DNA of 64,000 bases from JAJVID01 sp035714085 (GTDB lineage: Bacteria > Acidobacteriota > Blastocatellia > RBC074): NCBI GenBank assembly GCA_035714085.1, contig DASTMP010000476.1, positions 10,813-74,812 of the forward strand. Reading direction: 5' to 3'. The position numbers were made by a program, and so were the translations under genes. Below, piece after piece: positions 1 to 7,596 of this stretch (the first letter of the stretch is position 1; each line of letters starts with the position of its first letter). The notes under the pieces were generated by a model that worked only from the letters and a program-made list of their open reading frames with translations, made no database searches and was not told the origin of the DNA.

Positions 1-1
1 C

Positions 2-406
2 GGACTGCGCTCGATTGCGCCGTTTGTCGGCTTCGATATGGAGTGCGATCAGGTCAAACAGGCCGCGGCGTGGCTGCGCAGCGTCCAGAACAGCGACGGC
101 GGTTGGGGCGAGACATGCTGGTCGTACAAGAAACCTGAAACGCGCGGCCGCGGGCCGAGCGCGCCGTCGCAAACCGCCTGGGCTCTGATCGGGCTGATGG
201 CCGCCGGCGATTACGATACTGACAATGTGCGAATGGGCGTTGAATATCTGCTCAACAGACAGAACGCCGACGGCAGTTGGCCCGAACCCGAATTCACCGG
301 CGCCGGTTTTCCCGGCCACTTTTATATCAACTATCATCAATATCGGAACCAGTTTCCTCTGGCGGCGCTTGGGCGATATCGACAATGGATAAACGCAAAG
401 ATATAG
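2..406 (+). CDS. shc: Squalene-hopene cyclase, C-terminal part (5' end outside window)
   Basis: The reading frame is open from base 2, so the gene starts upstream of the window. The visible ~134 residues are the C-terminal end of a squalene/hopene cyclase, the membrane-associated enzyme that cyclises squalene to hopanoids. Two QW-type repeats are visible (QNSDGGWGE and QNADGSW), followed by the family's terminal block SQTAWALIGLMAAG and a GFPGHFYINYHQYR-FPLAALGRY ending. The catalytic DXDD motif would lie upstream and cannot be seen. The next gene begins 42 bases downstream on the same strand with no obvious functional link. Alternative: a related prenyltransferase/terpene cyclase, but the C-terminal block is characteristic of SHC. 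Confidence 0.9.
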   Translation, partial: GLRSIAPFVGFDMECDQVKQAAAWLRSVQNSDGGWGETCWSYKKPETRGRGPSAPSQTAWALIGLMAAGDYDTDNVRMGVEYLLNRQNADGSWPEPEFTGAGFPGHFYINYHQYRNQFPLAALGRYRQWINAKI

Positions 407-448
407 ATTTCAAGAAAGGAATATCAGCGCATCTCTTCTGAAAGGCCA

Positions 449-1864
449 ATGAGCGAAGCTGAGTTCGTGTTGCAATTCGATTCCGGGACTTTGACGCTGG
501 AAGGCGCGGGGCAAGATTTTCCCGCGCCTTCAGTGTTTCAATGGGACGAGCGTGTGCGCCGTTGGCGCGCTCCGGCCATCGCTTATCGCCAGGCGGTAAC
601 AGAATTGACGCGACAGGATTTGGCCTTCAAAGACGAAGCGCGCCGCTATTACGAATTCCAGTTCCGAACCGATCTGAACGTCGAGCCGCGGCCATATCAG
701 CTCGACGCCATCGCCGCGTGGCAAAAGAACGGTAGGCGCGGCGTGGTGATTCTGCCGACCGGCGCCGGCAAGAGTTTCGTCGCTCAGATGGCGATAGAGA
801 TGACCGGACGTTCGACGCTCGTCGTCGTGCCGACCCTCGATCTGATGAACCAGTGGTACGACCTGCTGGTCTCTTCTTTTCAAGCCGAGATCGGATTGAT
901 CGGCGGCGGCTATTTCGAGCAGGGCGCGATTGTCGTGACGACCTACGCCTCGGCGTTTCGGTTTATGGAGCGGATGGGCAATCAATTCGGATTGCTCGTG
1001 TGCGACGAATGCCATCACCTGCCGGGCAGCGGCTATCGCTATGTGGCCGAGATGGCGATTGCGCCGTTTAGATTGGGTTTGACGGCTACGCCCGAGCGAT
1101 CCGACGGCGGCGAAGAGTTGATGGCGGGATTGCTCGGCCCGATAATTTATCGCCTGGAAGCCCAGCAGTTGGCGGGCGAATTCCTGGCCGATTACAGCGT
1201 CGTGCGGTTGACCGTCCAGTTGAGCGACGAAGACCGCGAGCGTTACAAACAGGAGCGGGCGATCTACCGCGCCTTCATCTCTTCGCAGGGAATCAATTTC
1301 GGCAGTTTGCAGGGCTGGCAGATGTTCGTCATCCAGAGCGCTCGCAGCGAGGCGGGGCGCCGCGCGATGCAGGCCTACCGCGAATCGAAACGAATCGCGC
1401 TCGGCGCAGAGGCTAAATTGGAGACGCTCAAAAAACTGCTGGCGCGACATCGCCGCGAACGCGTGTTGATCTTCACCGCCGAAAACGAGATGGTCTATCG
1501 CATCTCCGAACAGTTCCTGATCCCCGCCATCACGCACGAGACGCCGATCAAAGAGCGCAGCGCGTGGCTCGCCTCTTTCAATCAGGGCGAAATCCTGGCG
1601 CTGGCGACATCAAAAGTCCTCAACGAAGGGGTCAACATCCCCGAAGCGGCGGTCGCAGTCGTGCTCTCAGGCTCAGGCTCGTCGCGCGAACACATCCAGC
1701 GGCTCGGACGAATCCTGCGCAAACAGCCGGACAAAGAGGCGATCCTTTACGAAGTCGTCACCGCGGACACCGCCGAAGAGCGCATCAGCGAAAGACGCCG
1801 CGACGCGAATCAGTTCCGCGCGACGAAAGATCGATGGTTGGATGAAAGCTGGGAAGACGCGTAG
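449..1864 (+). CDS. XPB/Ssl2-type superfamily 2 DNA helicase
   Basis: A 471-residue DEAD/DEAH-like SF2 helicase of the XPB (ERCC3) class. Seen: an N-terminal ~80-residue region, RPYQLDAI (Q-motif-like, 81-88), Walker A PTGAGKS (103-109), motif II DECHH (186-190), motif III LTATPER (211-217), motif V around NEGVNIPEA, and motif VI QRLGRILRK near 415. It lacks the long extensions of eukaryotic XPB, as expected for archaeal and bacterial versions. The next gene is a DUF790/Bax1 nuclease. XPB-Bax1 pairs are known to form a helicase-nuclease that opens and incises DNA, so a nucleotide-excision-like repair role is inferred. The start is supported by an AAAGG just upstream. Confidence 0.9.
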   Translation: MSEAEFVLQFDSGTLTLEGAGQDFPAPSVFQWDERVRRWRAPAIAYRQAVTELTRQDLAFKDEARRYYEFQFRTDLNVEPRPYQLDAIAAWQKNGRRGVVILPTGAGKSFVAQMAIEMTGRSTLVVVPTLDLMNQWYDLLVSSFQAEIGLIGGGYFEQGAIVVTTYASAFRFMERMGNQFGLLVCDECHHLPGSGYRYVAEMAIAPFRLGLTATPERSDGGEELMAGLLGPIIYRLEAQQLAGEFLADYSVVRLTVQLSDEDRERYKQERAIYRAFISSQGINFGSLQGWQMFVIQSARSEAGRRAMQAYRESKRIALGAEAKLETLKKLLARHRRERVLIFTAENEMVYRISEQFLIPAITHETPIKERSAWLASFNQGEILALATSKVLNEGVNIPEAAVAVVLSGSGSSREHIQRLGRILRKQPDKEAILYEVVTADTAEERISERRRDANQFRATKDRWLDESWEDA

Positions 1865-1930
1865 AGTGGGGAGTGGGGAAGAAGAAGTAGCGTCTTACTC
1901 CTCACTCCCACTCCCCGCTCCTTACTCCCT
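1863..1930. repeat. Word palindrome (GGGAGTG family) between helicase and nuclease
   Basis: The left arm is a purine-rich run of GAGTGGG words just after the helicase stop. The right arm (about 1896-1929) is its approximate reverse complement, built of ACTCCC/ACTCCT words. It could fold as a large imperfect hairpin between the two genes. The same word type recurs at 9679-9760 and 12759-12841. Confidence 0.7.
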
Positions 1931-1950
1931 ATTTTTCTGTATGAAAAGCT

Positions 1951-3189
1951 ATGTTGACCGCTGATCTGGCAATGAGCTACCGGCGTGGAAGTCGCATCAC
2001 GCCGCGATATCTGCAATCCGATGATCCGCGCCATCTGCAAACGGCGGCTGACCTGACTCTCATCGTCGAGCAATATCGGGGGAGCCGCCGCGCCGAGCTT
2101 GAGCGCGCGCTGGACGAATACATCGGCGTCGGAACCGATTACAAAATCCTGCGCGGATTGATCAAGCTGCTCACCGATCGCTGCGAATTCGAGACCGCTG
2201 GCGCTAAGGACCCTGCGGAGATTCGCCGCGCTCTCTTCACGAAAGCCGCAGCGCATCATTTAAGGGCAGACAGGGCAATGGCGGAAAGGGCTGTAATTGT
2301 CGACGATCATCTACGCCAACGTTTGATCGCCGAAGTCGCAGCCGAATTGGAATGCTCGCCGGAAGAGGTGATGGCGGGCCTTTACGCCGATCTGTCCGGC
2401 AACCAGCGGCTGGTCGCGTTCGAGGAGATGAGCGCGGAGGACTTGCTGGATCGCTACAATCTGGCGCAGGCTCAGGCGCTGCTCTACCGCTGTTCAGAGA
2501 TGAGGCTGCGGATCGAGCCTCAGGAGCAGAGCGTCACACGCCGTCTGTTCGCGGAAATCAAAGCTTTCCGCCTGATCCACGCAATTAAAGGCAATCCGGC
2601 GTCCGGCTATGACGCGCAGTTGAGCGGGCCGGTCTCCATCTTCCATCGCTCACAGCGATACGGCGTCCAGATGGCGGTCTTCCTGCCCGCGCTGCTGCTT
2701 TATCCCGGCTGGCGAATGCGCGCCGAGATCGGAACCAAGACGGGCGCGGCCTTCTTCGAGCTTGACAGCGATCAAACCCGTTTGCGCTCGCACTACGTGA
2801 CCGACGACCCCCAACCGCAAAATCCGCAGATTGCGAAATTGCTAGAAGACTTCAGCAAGCTCGATGGAGAATGGAGCGGGCGCCCCAGTCAGGAAGTGAT
2901 CGACCTCGGCGAGAGCGCGTTCGTCCCCGACCTGGTTTTCATTCGCGAAGGCGACGAGCCGATCTACCTGGAGATGCTCGGCTATTGGACGCCGCGCTCT
3001 TTGAACGAGAGGCTGAAAGAGTTTGCGCGCGCCGGGTTCGTGAATTACGCCATCGCGGCGTCGGAGGATATGCGATGCAGCCGAGACGCGCCAACGCAAT
3101 CGCCGACCAATGTGATCCTCTATAAAAAATCGCTCAACGCGCGGGAGCTTCAAGCGCGGCTGGCGCGGTTGACGGAGACGTCTTGTTGA
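1951..3189 (+). CDS. Bax1-type (DUF790) nuclease, XPB partner
   Basis: A 412-residue protein that opens with MLTADLAMSYRRGSRITPRY, the typical DUF790 start. DUF790 proteins are Bax1 homologues, structure-specific nucleases that bind XPB. The C-terminal third carries a PD-(D/E)XK-like core: FVPDLVF (P326, D327) followed by YLEMLGYW (E341). The middle region is helical and resembles the family's adaptor domain. It lies 86 bases after the XPB helicase on the same strand, which supports a two-subunit repair machine. Expected substrates are bubble or fork DNA. Function is inferred from the family; the catalytic residues are read from the sequence. Confidence 0.88.
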   Translation: MLTADLAMSYRRGSRITPRYLQSDDPRHLQTAADLTLIVEQYRGSRRAELERALDEYIGVGTDYKILRGLIKLLTDRCEFETAGAKDPAEIRRALFTKAAAHHLRADRAMAERAVIVDDHLRQRLIAEVAAELECSPEEVMAGLYADLSGNQRLVAFEEMSAEDLLDRYNLAQAQALLYRCSEMRLRIEPQEQSVTRRLFAEIKAFRLIHAIKGNPASGYDAQLSGPVSIFHRSQRYGVQMAVFLPALLLYPGWRMRAEIGTKTGAAFFELDSDQTRLRSHYVTDDPQPQNPQIAKLLEDFSKLDGEWSGRPSQEVIDLGESAFVPDLVFIREGDEPIYLEMLGYWTPRSLNERLKEFARAGFVNYAIAASEDMRCSRDAPTQSPTNVILYKKSLNARELQARLARLTETSC

Positions 3190-3217
3190 ACATCAGATGT
3201 GAAAAGATGTACTAAAA

Positions 3218-3246
3218 TTGTGATGCTTGCGAAGCGGGGATATACT
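3218..3246 (+). promoter_or_regulatory. Candidate sigma-70-type promoter for the methyltransferase/HD pair
   Basis: TTGTGA (3218-3223) and TATACT (3241-3246) are separated by 17 bases, in the 168-base gap before the methyltransferase gene. The match to -35/-10 consensus spacing is good. It is a sequence-only prediction. Confidence 0.45.
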
Positions 3247-3357
3247 CGGCCACACCCCTTACCGAAACGATTTGAGAGATAATGGCAAGGCGGAGAAACA
3301 AGGAAGGCGCACAATTTATTCGGCGCTTCCGGCCCATTGGAGGTACGCATAGTAAAC

Positions 3358-4086
3358 ATGTCGCGTGAATCTGAAAACGAAGCCGTAAAACGATCGCTTG
3401 AATCGTCCTATTGTCCCGAGCCCATAAGGCAAGCTCGGGAGATGCAAGATCGGATGCTCACCGAGCGACTCCGGCCTGGGCCTTATAAGGTTGCGGATAT
3501 CGGGTGCGGCAACGGCTATCATGCAGTGATGTTGGCTCCGGTCTCTCTTCTGTATCATGGCTTTGAGAAATCGCCCGCGATGGTTGAGACAGCGCGAACT
3601 CTGTGGCGAAATGAGAGCATAAACAATGCGCAGATCTTCGCCGGAGACGTGGCCGAGGCGGAACTCGAGGGCGAGTTCTATGACGTCGTCCTCTGCATGT
3701 ACTTCACGCCTGGCAACTTGAGGGACCAATCAGACGACCTCGGTCTATACAACGACGCTTATCTCGATCGGAATCCACGGTTCATCCGCGTGGTGACTCG
3801 CTTCTATCAAGCCATGAAAATCGGCGGCTCAATGTTTCTCACCATATACAAGAACGCGCCGGAGGCGGAGGCGGCGCAGATCGATTTCTACGAGAATACC
3901 GGGCAGCATGTCGTGACGCCTCGGGGATCGCGATTTGTGGCGACTGCGGAAGGTTTTTGGTCGGTAAGATGGACGCGAGACAGCATGTTATCAAACCTCA
4001 GTGAATGTGGAATCAGTCCCGACCGAGTCGTATTCAACGACCTGAACGCCATCGCATGGTTGGTCGAGGTCAGTAAGCCGGCATGA
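3358..4086 (+). CDS. Class I SAM-dependent methyltransferase
   Basis: About 242 residues with a Rossmann-type methyltransferase fold. The SAM-binding motif I is VADIGCGNGYHAVML; an acidic GFEKSPAMVETA follows where motif II is expected, and YDVVLCMYF fits motif IV. The substrate cannot be told from sequence. I chose ATG at 3358, which has GGAGG upstream at 3339-3343; an in-frame TTG at 3337 would overlap that Shine-Dalgarno sequence. The stop overlaps the next start (ATGA at 4083-4086), so it is translationally coupled to the HD-domain protein. The pair may modify and hydrolyse related small molecules, but this is speculative. Confidence 0.82.
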   Translation: MSRESENEAVKRSLESSYCPEPIRQAREMQDRMLTERLRPGPYKVADIGCGNGYHAVMLAPVSLLYHGFEKSPAMVETARTLWRNESINNAQIFAGDVAEAELEGEFYDVVLCMYFTPGNLRDQSDDLGLYNDAYLDRNPRFIRVVTRFYQAMKIGGSMFLTIYKNAPEAEAAQIDFYENTGQHVVTPRGSRFVATAEGFWSVRWTRDSMLSNLSECGISPDRVVFNDLNAIAWLVEVSKPA

Positions 4087-4787
4087 AAATCGATCGTCTG
4101 TCTGAGTCAGTCGGTAATATGGAGACGCATTATTTCCAATTGGGACGTCATGACCGGGACTTCCTCCGCGCTCAATGGGCCAGCTTAACATCTCAGTTCG
4201 CGCCGCATCGAGCGCTGATTGAAAGCCTCTTTAATTCCATTGTTGAACACTACTCGGAGGGCGCCCGCGCCTATCATAACCTGAGCCATATTCAATCGCT
4301 CCTCGTGTTGAGCGAGTCGCTTTCGAACAAGGTTCAGGACCGGGACGCGCTTTATTTCGCCATCTGGTTTCACGACGCCATCTACGATACGAAGAGATCC
4401 GATAACGAAGAGAAGAGCGCCGAGTATGCAGTGGAAGCTTTAGCCAGCCTGGGAGTTCCGGAGCAGACCATTGCGACCACGCGGGAGATGGTTCTGGCGA
4501 CAAAGCATCATCGCGGCGCCGATCTTTCGTGGGATATAAAGGTTTTTCTGGATCTTGATACATCAATACTTGGAGCGCCGGAGGAAATCTACGAGGAGTA
4601 TAGCCGGGCGATCAGGAAGGAATACTCCTGGGTTCCGGACGTCTTATATCGAGAAGGCAGGATGAAAATTTTGAATGATTTTTTGGGGAGAGCGCGCATT
4701 TACCATACCGAAGAAATCAAGGCGAATTACGAGGCGCAGGCGAGGCATAATATTGCGAAGGAAATAAAAGCTTTATCTGGCGGATAA
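4083..4787 (+). CDS. HD-superfamily metal-dependent phosphohydrolase (COG4339-like)
   Basis: A 234-residue protein with HD-domain signatures: YHNLSHI in the N-terminal third, FAIWFHDAIYDT as the HD motif, and EEKSAEYA after it. These fit the predicted metal-dependent HD hydrolases of COG4339. A later TKHH pair could also bind metal. The substrate is unknown. Translation is coupled to the upstream methyltransferase by an ATGA overlap; an internal ATG at 4119 is an alternative start. A GC-rich hairpin follows the stop. Confidence 0.82.
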   Translation: MKIDRLSESVGNMETHYFQLGRHDRDFLRAQWASLTSQFAPHRALIESLFNSIVEHYSEGARAYHNLSHIQSLLVLSESLSNKVQDRDALYFAIWFHDAIYDTKRSDNEEKSAEYAVEALASLGVPEQTIATTREMVLATKHHRGADLSWDIKVFLDLDTSILGAPEEIYEEYSRAIRKEYSWVPDVLYREGRMKILNDFLGRARIYHTEEIKANYEAQARHNIAKEIKALSGG

Positions 4788-4789
4788 GC

Positions 4790-4812
4790 GGCGCGGTATC
4801 GGAGGCCGCGCC
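4790..4812 (+). terminator. Hairpin after HD gene, possible terminator
   Basis: GGCGCGG (4790-4796) pairs with CCGCGCC (4806-4812) across a 9-base loop, immediately after the HD gene stop. There is no strong T-run, only ACTTTCC, so efficient intrinsic termination is uncertain. Confidence 0.4.
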
Positions 4813-5019
4813 ACTTTCCAGTACACGCAGTCGCAAACCGATCCGGATCGCCGCTAATCCATGGAGTGAACGCGACCCGGATGGGGCCGTGAACGACCCG
4901 CCTGGCTGGATGGCGTCAGCCGGAAGCCCGAGCGCTGTCTTTTGCCTCGCAGACGGTTCGCGTTCTCTTCCGAATTTTGTTGTTTTATTGATTGGCCGAT
5001 TGTGGTATAAGCGAAACGA

Positions 5020-5049
5020 CCTGATAAGAGGCTGCAACCCCTCATCAGG
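5020..5049 (+). repeat. Left-end hairpin upstream of tnpB
   Basis: CCTGAT at the left and ATCAGG at the right enclose AGG/CCT pairs, giving an imperfect stem with a short bulge. It lies between the TTGAT and the tnpB start. Subterminal imperfect hairpins of this kind are what TnpA recognises in IS200/IS605 elements. Confidence 0.5.
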
Positions 5050-5087
5050 TCTCGCCAAAGGGCAACGTTGATTGGGAACGCCACGCA

Positions 5088-6287
5088 ATGGCTGATACAA
5101 AAAATACCACAAACAAAACCTTCGAGTATCGTATTCGCCCGAATAAGAAATTCGTCGCGGCGTGCGAAAAAGCGCTCGGCGATTCGCGCTTCGTCTACAA
5201 CTGCGCCCTGGAACAGCGGATTCGCGTGTACAACGCCAGCGGCAAGACGATCAGCTTTTACGAGCAATCCCGCCAATTGACGGAGGCGCGCGACGAATTG
5301 CCTGAGATCAAAAGCGCTCTGAGGACAATTCAGAGTGACGCTCTCGAACGCCTGGATGAAGCGTTTATAGCGTTCTTCAAGCGCTTGAAGGTCGGACAGA
5401 ACCCGGGGTTTCCCAGATTCAAGAGTCGTGACCGCTATCACACCTTCTCGCAGAAATACGAGAAAGTGAGACCCTGCCCCATCAAGGGCGATAAGCTGAC
5501 AGTCCCCGGCGTCGGGACTTGCCGCATAAGACTTAGCCGCCCGGTAGAAGGCCGTTGTAAGCAACTGCGAATTACGCGTCGCGCTGATGGTTGGTACGTG
5601 TTGCTGGTATGCGAGACGCCGAAACCGGCGCCGCTTGCGCCATCGGGTCAAACTGTCGGCGTGGATGTCGGCGTTAAGAGTTTTGCGACGCTCTCGACCG
5701 GCGAAGAGATCGCCAACCCGCGCCATCTCAAACAGGCGGCGGACCAGCTTGCGAGAGAGCAACGGCGCCTCGCCCGCAAGGTAAAGGGCAGTCAGAATCG
5801 CGGGAAGGCTCGCGGCAAAGTCGCGCTCAGACACCTGAGAGTGCAGAGAGCGCGCAAACATTTTCACCACGAAGAGGCGGCGAAGCTGGTCGAGCGCTTT
5901 GACCGGATCGCCGTCGAAGACTTGAACATTCGCGGGATGGTGAAGAACCGCCATCTTGCGAAGGCCATTCTTGACGTGGCCTGGGGGCAATTTTTCGCGA
6001 TAACGAAAGACAAAGCTGAAAACGCTGGTCGGACGTTTGAAAGAGTGAACCCCAGATACACCACGCAGACTTGCAGCAATTGCGGCCACAGGCAAAAGAT
6101 GCCACTGGCGATTCGTATATTCGAATGCGAGAAGTGCGGATTTGTCTGCGGTCGTGATCATAATGCTGCAATAAATCTTGATTCGGTACGGGCGAGCGGC
6201 CCGGAACCTGACGCCTGTGGAGAGCGGCAGCGCTCTAAGAAGCAGGAACGCGACGGCAGTTCTCAATCGGAACCCCGGAGGGGTTGA
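5088..6287 (+). CDS. tnpB: TnpB RNA-guided nuclease, apparently intact
   Basis: A 399-residue TnpB of the IS605/IS1341 type, the ancestor-like relative of Cas12: an RNA-guided DNA nuclease that uses an omegaRNA from the element's 3' end. The split RuvC triad is present: D193 in GVDVGVKSF, E278 in AVEDLNIRGM and D357 in GRDHNAAINL. The zinc finger is complete (C329, C332, C347, C350). The N-terminal half shows the usual NPGFPRFKSR region. Length is normal and there is no frameshift. The last ~30 residues are polar and low in complexity, and overlap the sequence expected to encode the guide scaffold. No TnpA is adjacent. Confidence 0.93.
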   Translation: MADTKNTTNKTFEYRIRPNKKFVAACEKALGDSRFVYNCALEQRIRVYNASGKTISFYEQSRQLTEARDELPEIKSALRTIQSDALERLDEAFIAFFKRLKVGQNPGFPRFKSRDRYHTFSQKYEKVRPCPIKGDKLTVPGVGTCRIRLSRPVEGRCKQLRITRRADGWYVLLVCETPKPAPLAPSGQTVGVDVGVKSFATLSTGEEIANPRHLKQAADQLAREQRRLARKVKGSQNRGKARGKVALRHLRVQRARKHFHHEEAAKLVERFDRIAVEDLNIRGMVKNRHLAKAILDVAWGQFFAITKDKAENAGRTFERVNPRYTTQTCSNCGHRQKMPLAIRIFECEKCGFVCGRDHNAAINLDSVRASGPEPDACGERQRSKKQERDGSSQSEPRRG

Positions 6288-6295
6288 GATTGAGC
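6150..6295 (+). ncRNA. Candidate omegaRNA scaffold overlapping the tnpB 3' end
   Basis: TnpB guide RNAs are processed from the 3' end of tnpB and the adjoining right end. Here the region ends in a strong hairpin: CTCAATC (6262-6268) pairs with GATTGAG (6288-6294), and inside it AACCCC (6271-6276) pairs with GGGGTT (6280-6285) over a GGA loop. The guide would start just downstream. The 5' boundary is a rough estimate and the RNA is inferred from the family. Confidence 0.45.
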
Positions 6296-6332
6296 GCCTA
6301 AACCGTCTGCGACGCTAACAGGAGCGCAATTG

Positions 6333-6938
6333 ATGAAAAAACGTGATCTTCTTTGGGGCGTCATTTTGATTTCATTTATTCCCATTGGCGTCAATCGTCA
6401 TGAAGCCAGGATCGATTTTGTGAAAACCAGGGAATATGTCGTCTACTCAGCCCTGCTCGATGAGATCAACGAAAGCCCAAGAGACGGGAAAGAAGTCAAT
6501 CTTCTTGTCATCAATGATCAGACTGAAGGGCCAGACAAAAGGTGTGTCCCTGATGAAATCGCTCAATGGTATGGCGAGGTAAAATCTGATGAACTCAAGC
6601 CTCTCTTTGAAAATTTGATAGAGAAAAATAAAGACACAAAACCTTTATACAGAAAATTCAAGGTAAATAGACAATATGTCCTTTTGAATATGCAGAATTT
6701 CGTCTCCATGTTCGAGAAGAGAGAGCTTGATGGCTGGAATGAGTTTTACAAGAAATACCCTGGCTCATCGGGCTATATCACTTTTTCGCGAGTAGGATTC
6801 AATTCTGATGAAACGAAGGCTCTTATTTACAGACAGACAAATTGTGGCGGGCTGTGTGGGTATGGAGGGTATATTCTTTTGTCCAAGGATAATGGGGCTT
6901 GGAAAGAAATTGGCAGTTACGGATGTTGGGAGTCTTAA
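6333..6938 (+). CDS. Exported protein of unknown function, AT-rich
   Basis: About 201 residues that I cannot assign to a characterised family. The N-terminus (KKRDLLWGVILISFIPIGV) is a signal or anchor sequence. The C-terminal part has YPGSSGYITFSRVGF, then TNCGGLCGYGGYILL with two close cysteines, and a terminal CWES. I place the start at ATG 6333, which has AGGAG 8 bases upstream, rather than the in-frame TTG at 6330. Base composition is visibly more AT-rich than neighbouring genes, and it lies directly after the TnpB element, which suggests acquisition by transfer. Confidence 0.65.
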   Translation: MKKRDLLWGVILISFIPIGVNRHEARIDFVKTREYVVYSALLDEINESPRDGKEVNLLVINDQTEGPDKRCVPDEIAQWYGEVKSDELKPLFENLIEKNKDTKPLYRKFKVNRQYVLLNMQNFVSMFEKRELDGWNEFYKKYPGSSGYITFSRVGFNSDETKALIYRQTNCGGLCGYGGYILLSKDNGAWKEIGSYGCWES

Positions 6939-6957
6939 TCACGGTCGAAACTGACTT

Positions 6958-7596
6958 ATGCCGAATTGGTCAACGCTTTCTTTATTCATCACCGCTGCTT
7001 TGGTTCTCGTATTCATGCCGGGACCGAATACGCTTTACATCATCGCCCGCAGCGTTCAACAAGGACGCGTGGCAGGACTCGTGTCGAGCCTGGGCATCCA
7101 GGCCGGCTCGTTATTTCACATCACGGCAGCGGCTCTCGGGGTGTCGGCCCTGCTTTTGTCATCGGCGCTGGCTTTTAGCGTCGTAAAATACGTGGGCGCT
7201 GCTTACCTCATTTATCTAGGCGTTAAAACTTTGCTGACGCGAGAAAAGCTTGCGGAAACAAAAACGGTCGAAGGAAAAAGTTTAAGCCGCGCATTTTATC
7301 AGGGCATTTTAGTAAGCCTGTTAAATCCGAAGGCTGCGTTGTTCTTTTTCGCTTTTCTTCCGCAATTTGTTGACGCGGAGCGAGGCTCGGTTACGATACA
7401 GATTATGGTTTTGGGCGCGATAGTGGTCGTCTTGGGAGCTTTGAGCGACTCGATTTACGCGCTCCTTGCCGGGAGCGCCGGCAATTTGTTGCGCGGAAAT
7501 CCCAGGGTCTTACGCGCTCAACGCTATTTCGCCGGGAGCGTCTACATCGGGCTTGGCGCGATAACCGCTCTGACCGGCTCAGCCAAAAAAGGGTAG
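6958..7596 (+). CDS. LysE/RhtB-family amino-acid exporter
   Basis: A 212-residue inner-membrane protein with about six hydrophobic segments. The N-terminal signature FMPGPNTLYIIARSVQQGR and the mid-protein LLNPKAALFFFAFLPQFV are hallmarks of the LysE/RhtB export family. Members export amino acids such as homoserine, threonine or lysine; the substrate here is unknown. The next gene starts at the base after its stop, so the two are probably co-transcribed, though a link to DNA repair is not obvious. Confidence 0.9.
   Translation: MPNWSTLSLFITAALVLVFMPGPNTLYIIARSVQQGRVAGLVSSLGIQAGSLFHITAAALGVSALLLSSALAFSVVKYVGAAYLIYLGVKTLLTREKLAETKTVEGKSLSRAFYQGILVSLLNPKAALFFFAFLPQFVDAERGSVTIQIMVLGAIVVVLGALSDSIYALLAGSAGNLLRGNPRVLRAQRYFAGSVYIGLGAITALTGSAKKG

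Larger units (their letters stand above)
4988..6300 (+). mobile_element. Lone TnpB (IS605/IS1341-type) element
   Basis: A tnpB gene with flanking structure and no tnpA. A TTGAT pentamer (4988-4992) lies just upstream of a region rich in short hairpins (5020-5049); TTGAT is the target-adjacent motif of the well-studied ISDra2 element. The right side ends in a strong hairpin (6262-6294). Both boundaries are inferred: the left from TTGAT, the right from the end of the hairpin. Without tnpA the element would need a transposase supplied in trans, or may be domesticated. Confidence 0.6.

Noticed and set aside
530..1537. A 335-codon minus-strand frame opposite the helicase.
   Set aside because: The plus-strand helicase motifs are complete; the antisense product is His/Arg-rich low-complexity sequence.
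4854..6266. A 470-codon open frame on the minus strand across tnpB.
   Set aside because: It is antisense to a clear TnpB with all catalytic residues; the product shows no domain and is rich in Arg and Ser, as expected of a GC-skewed shadow frame.
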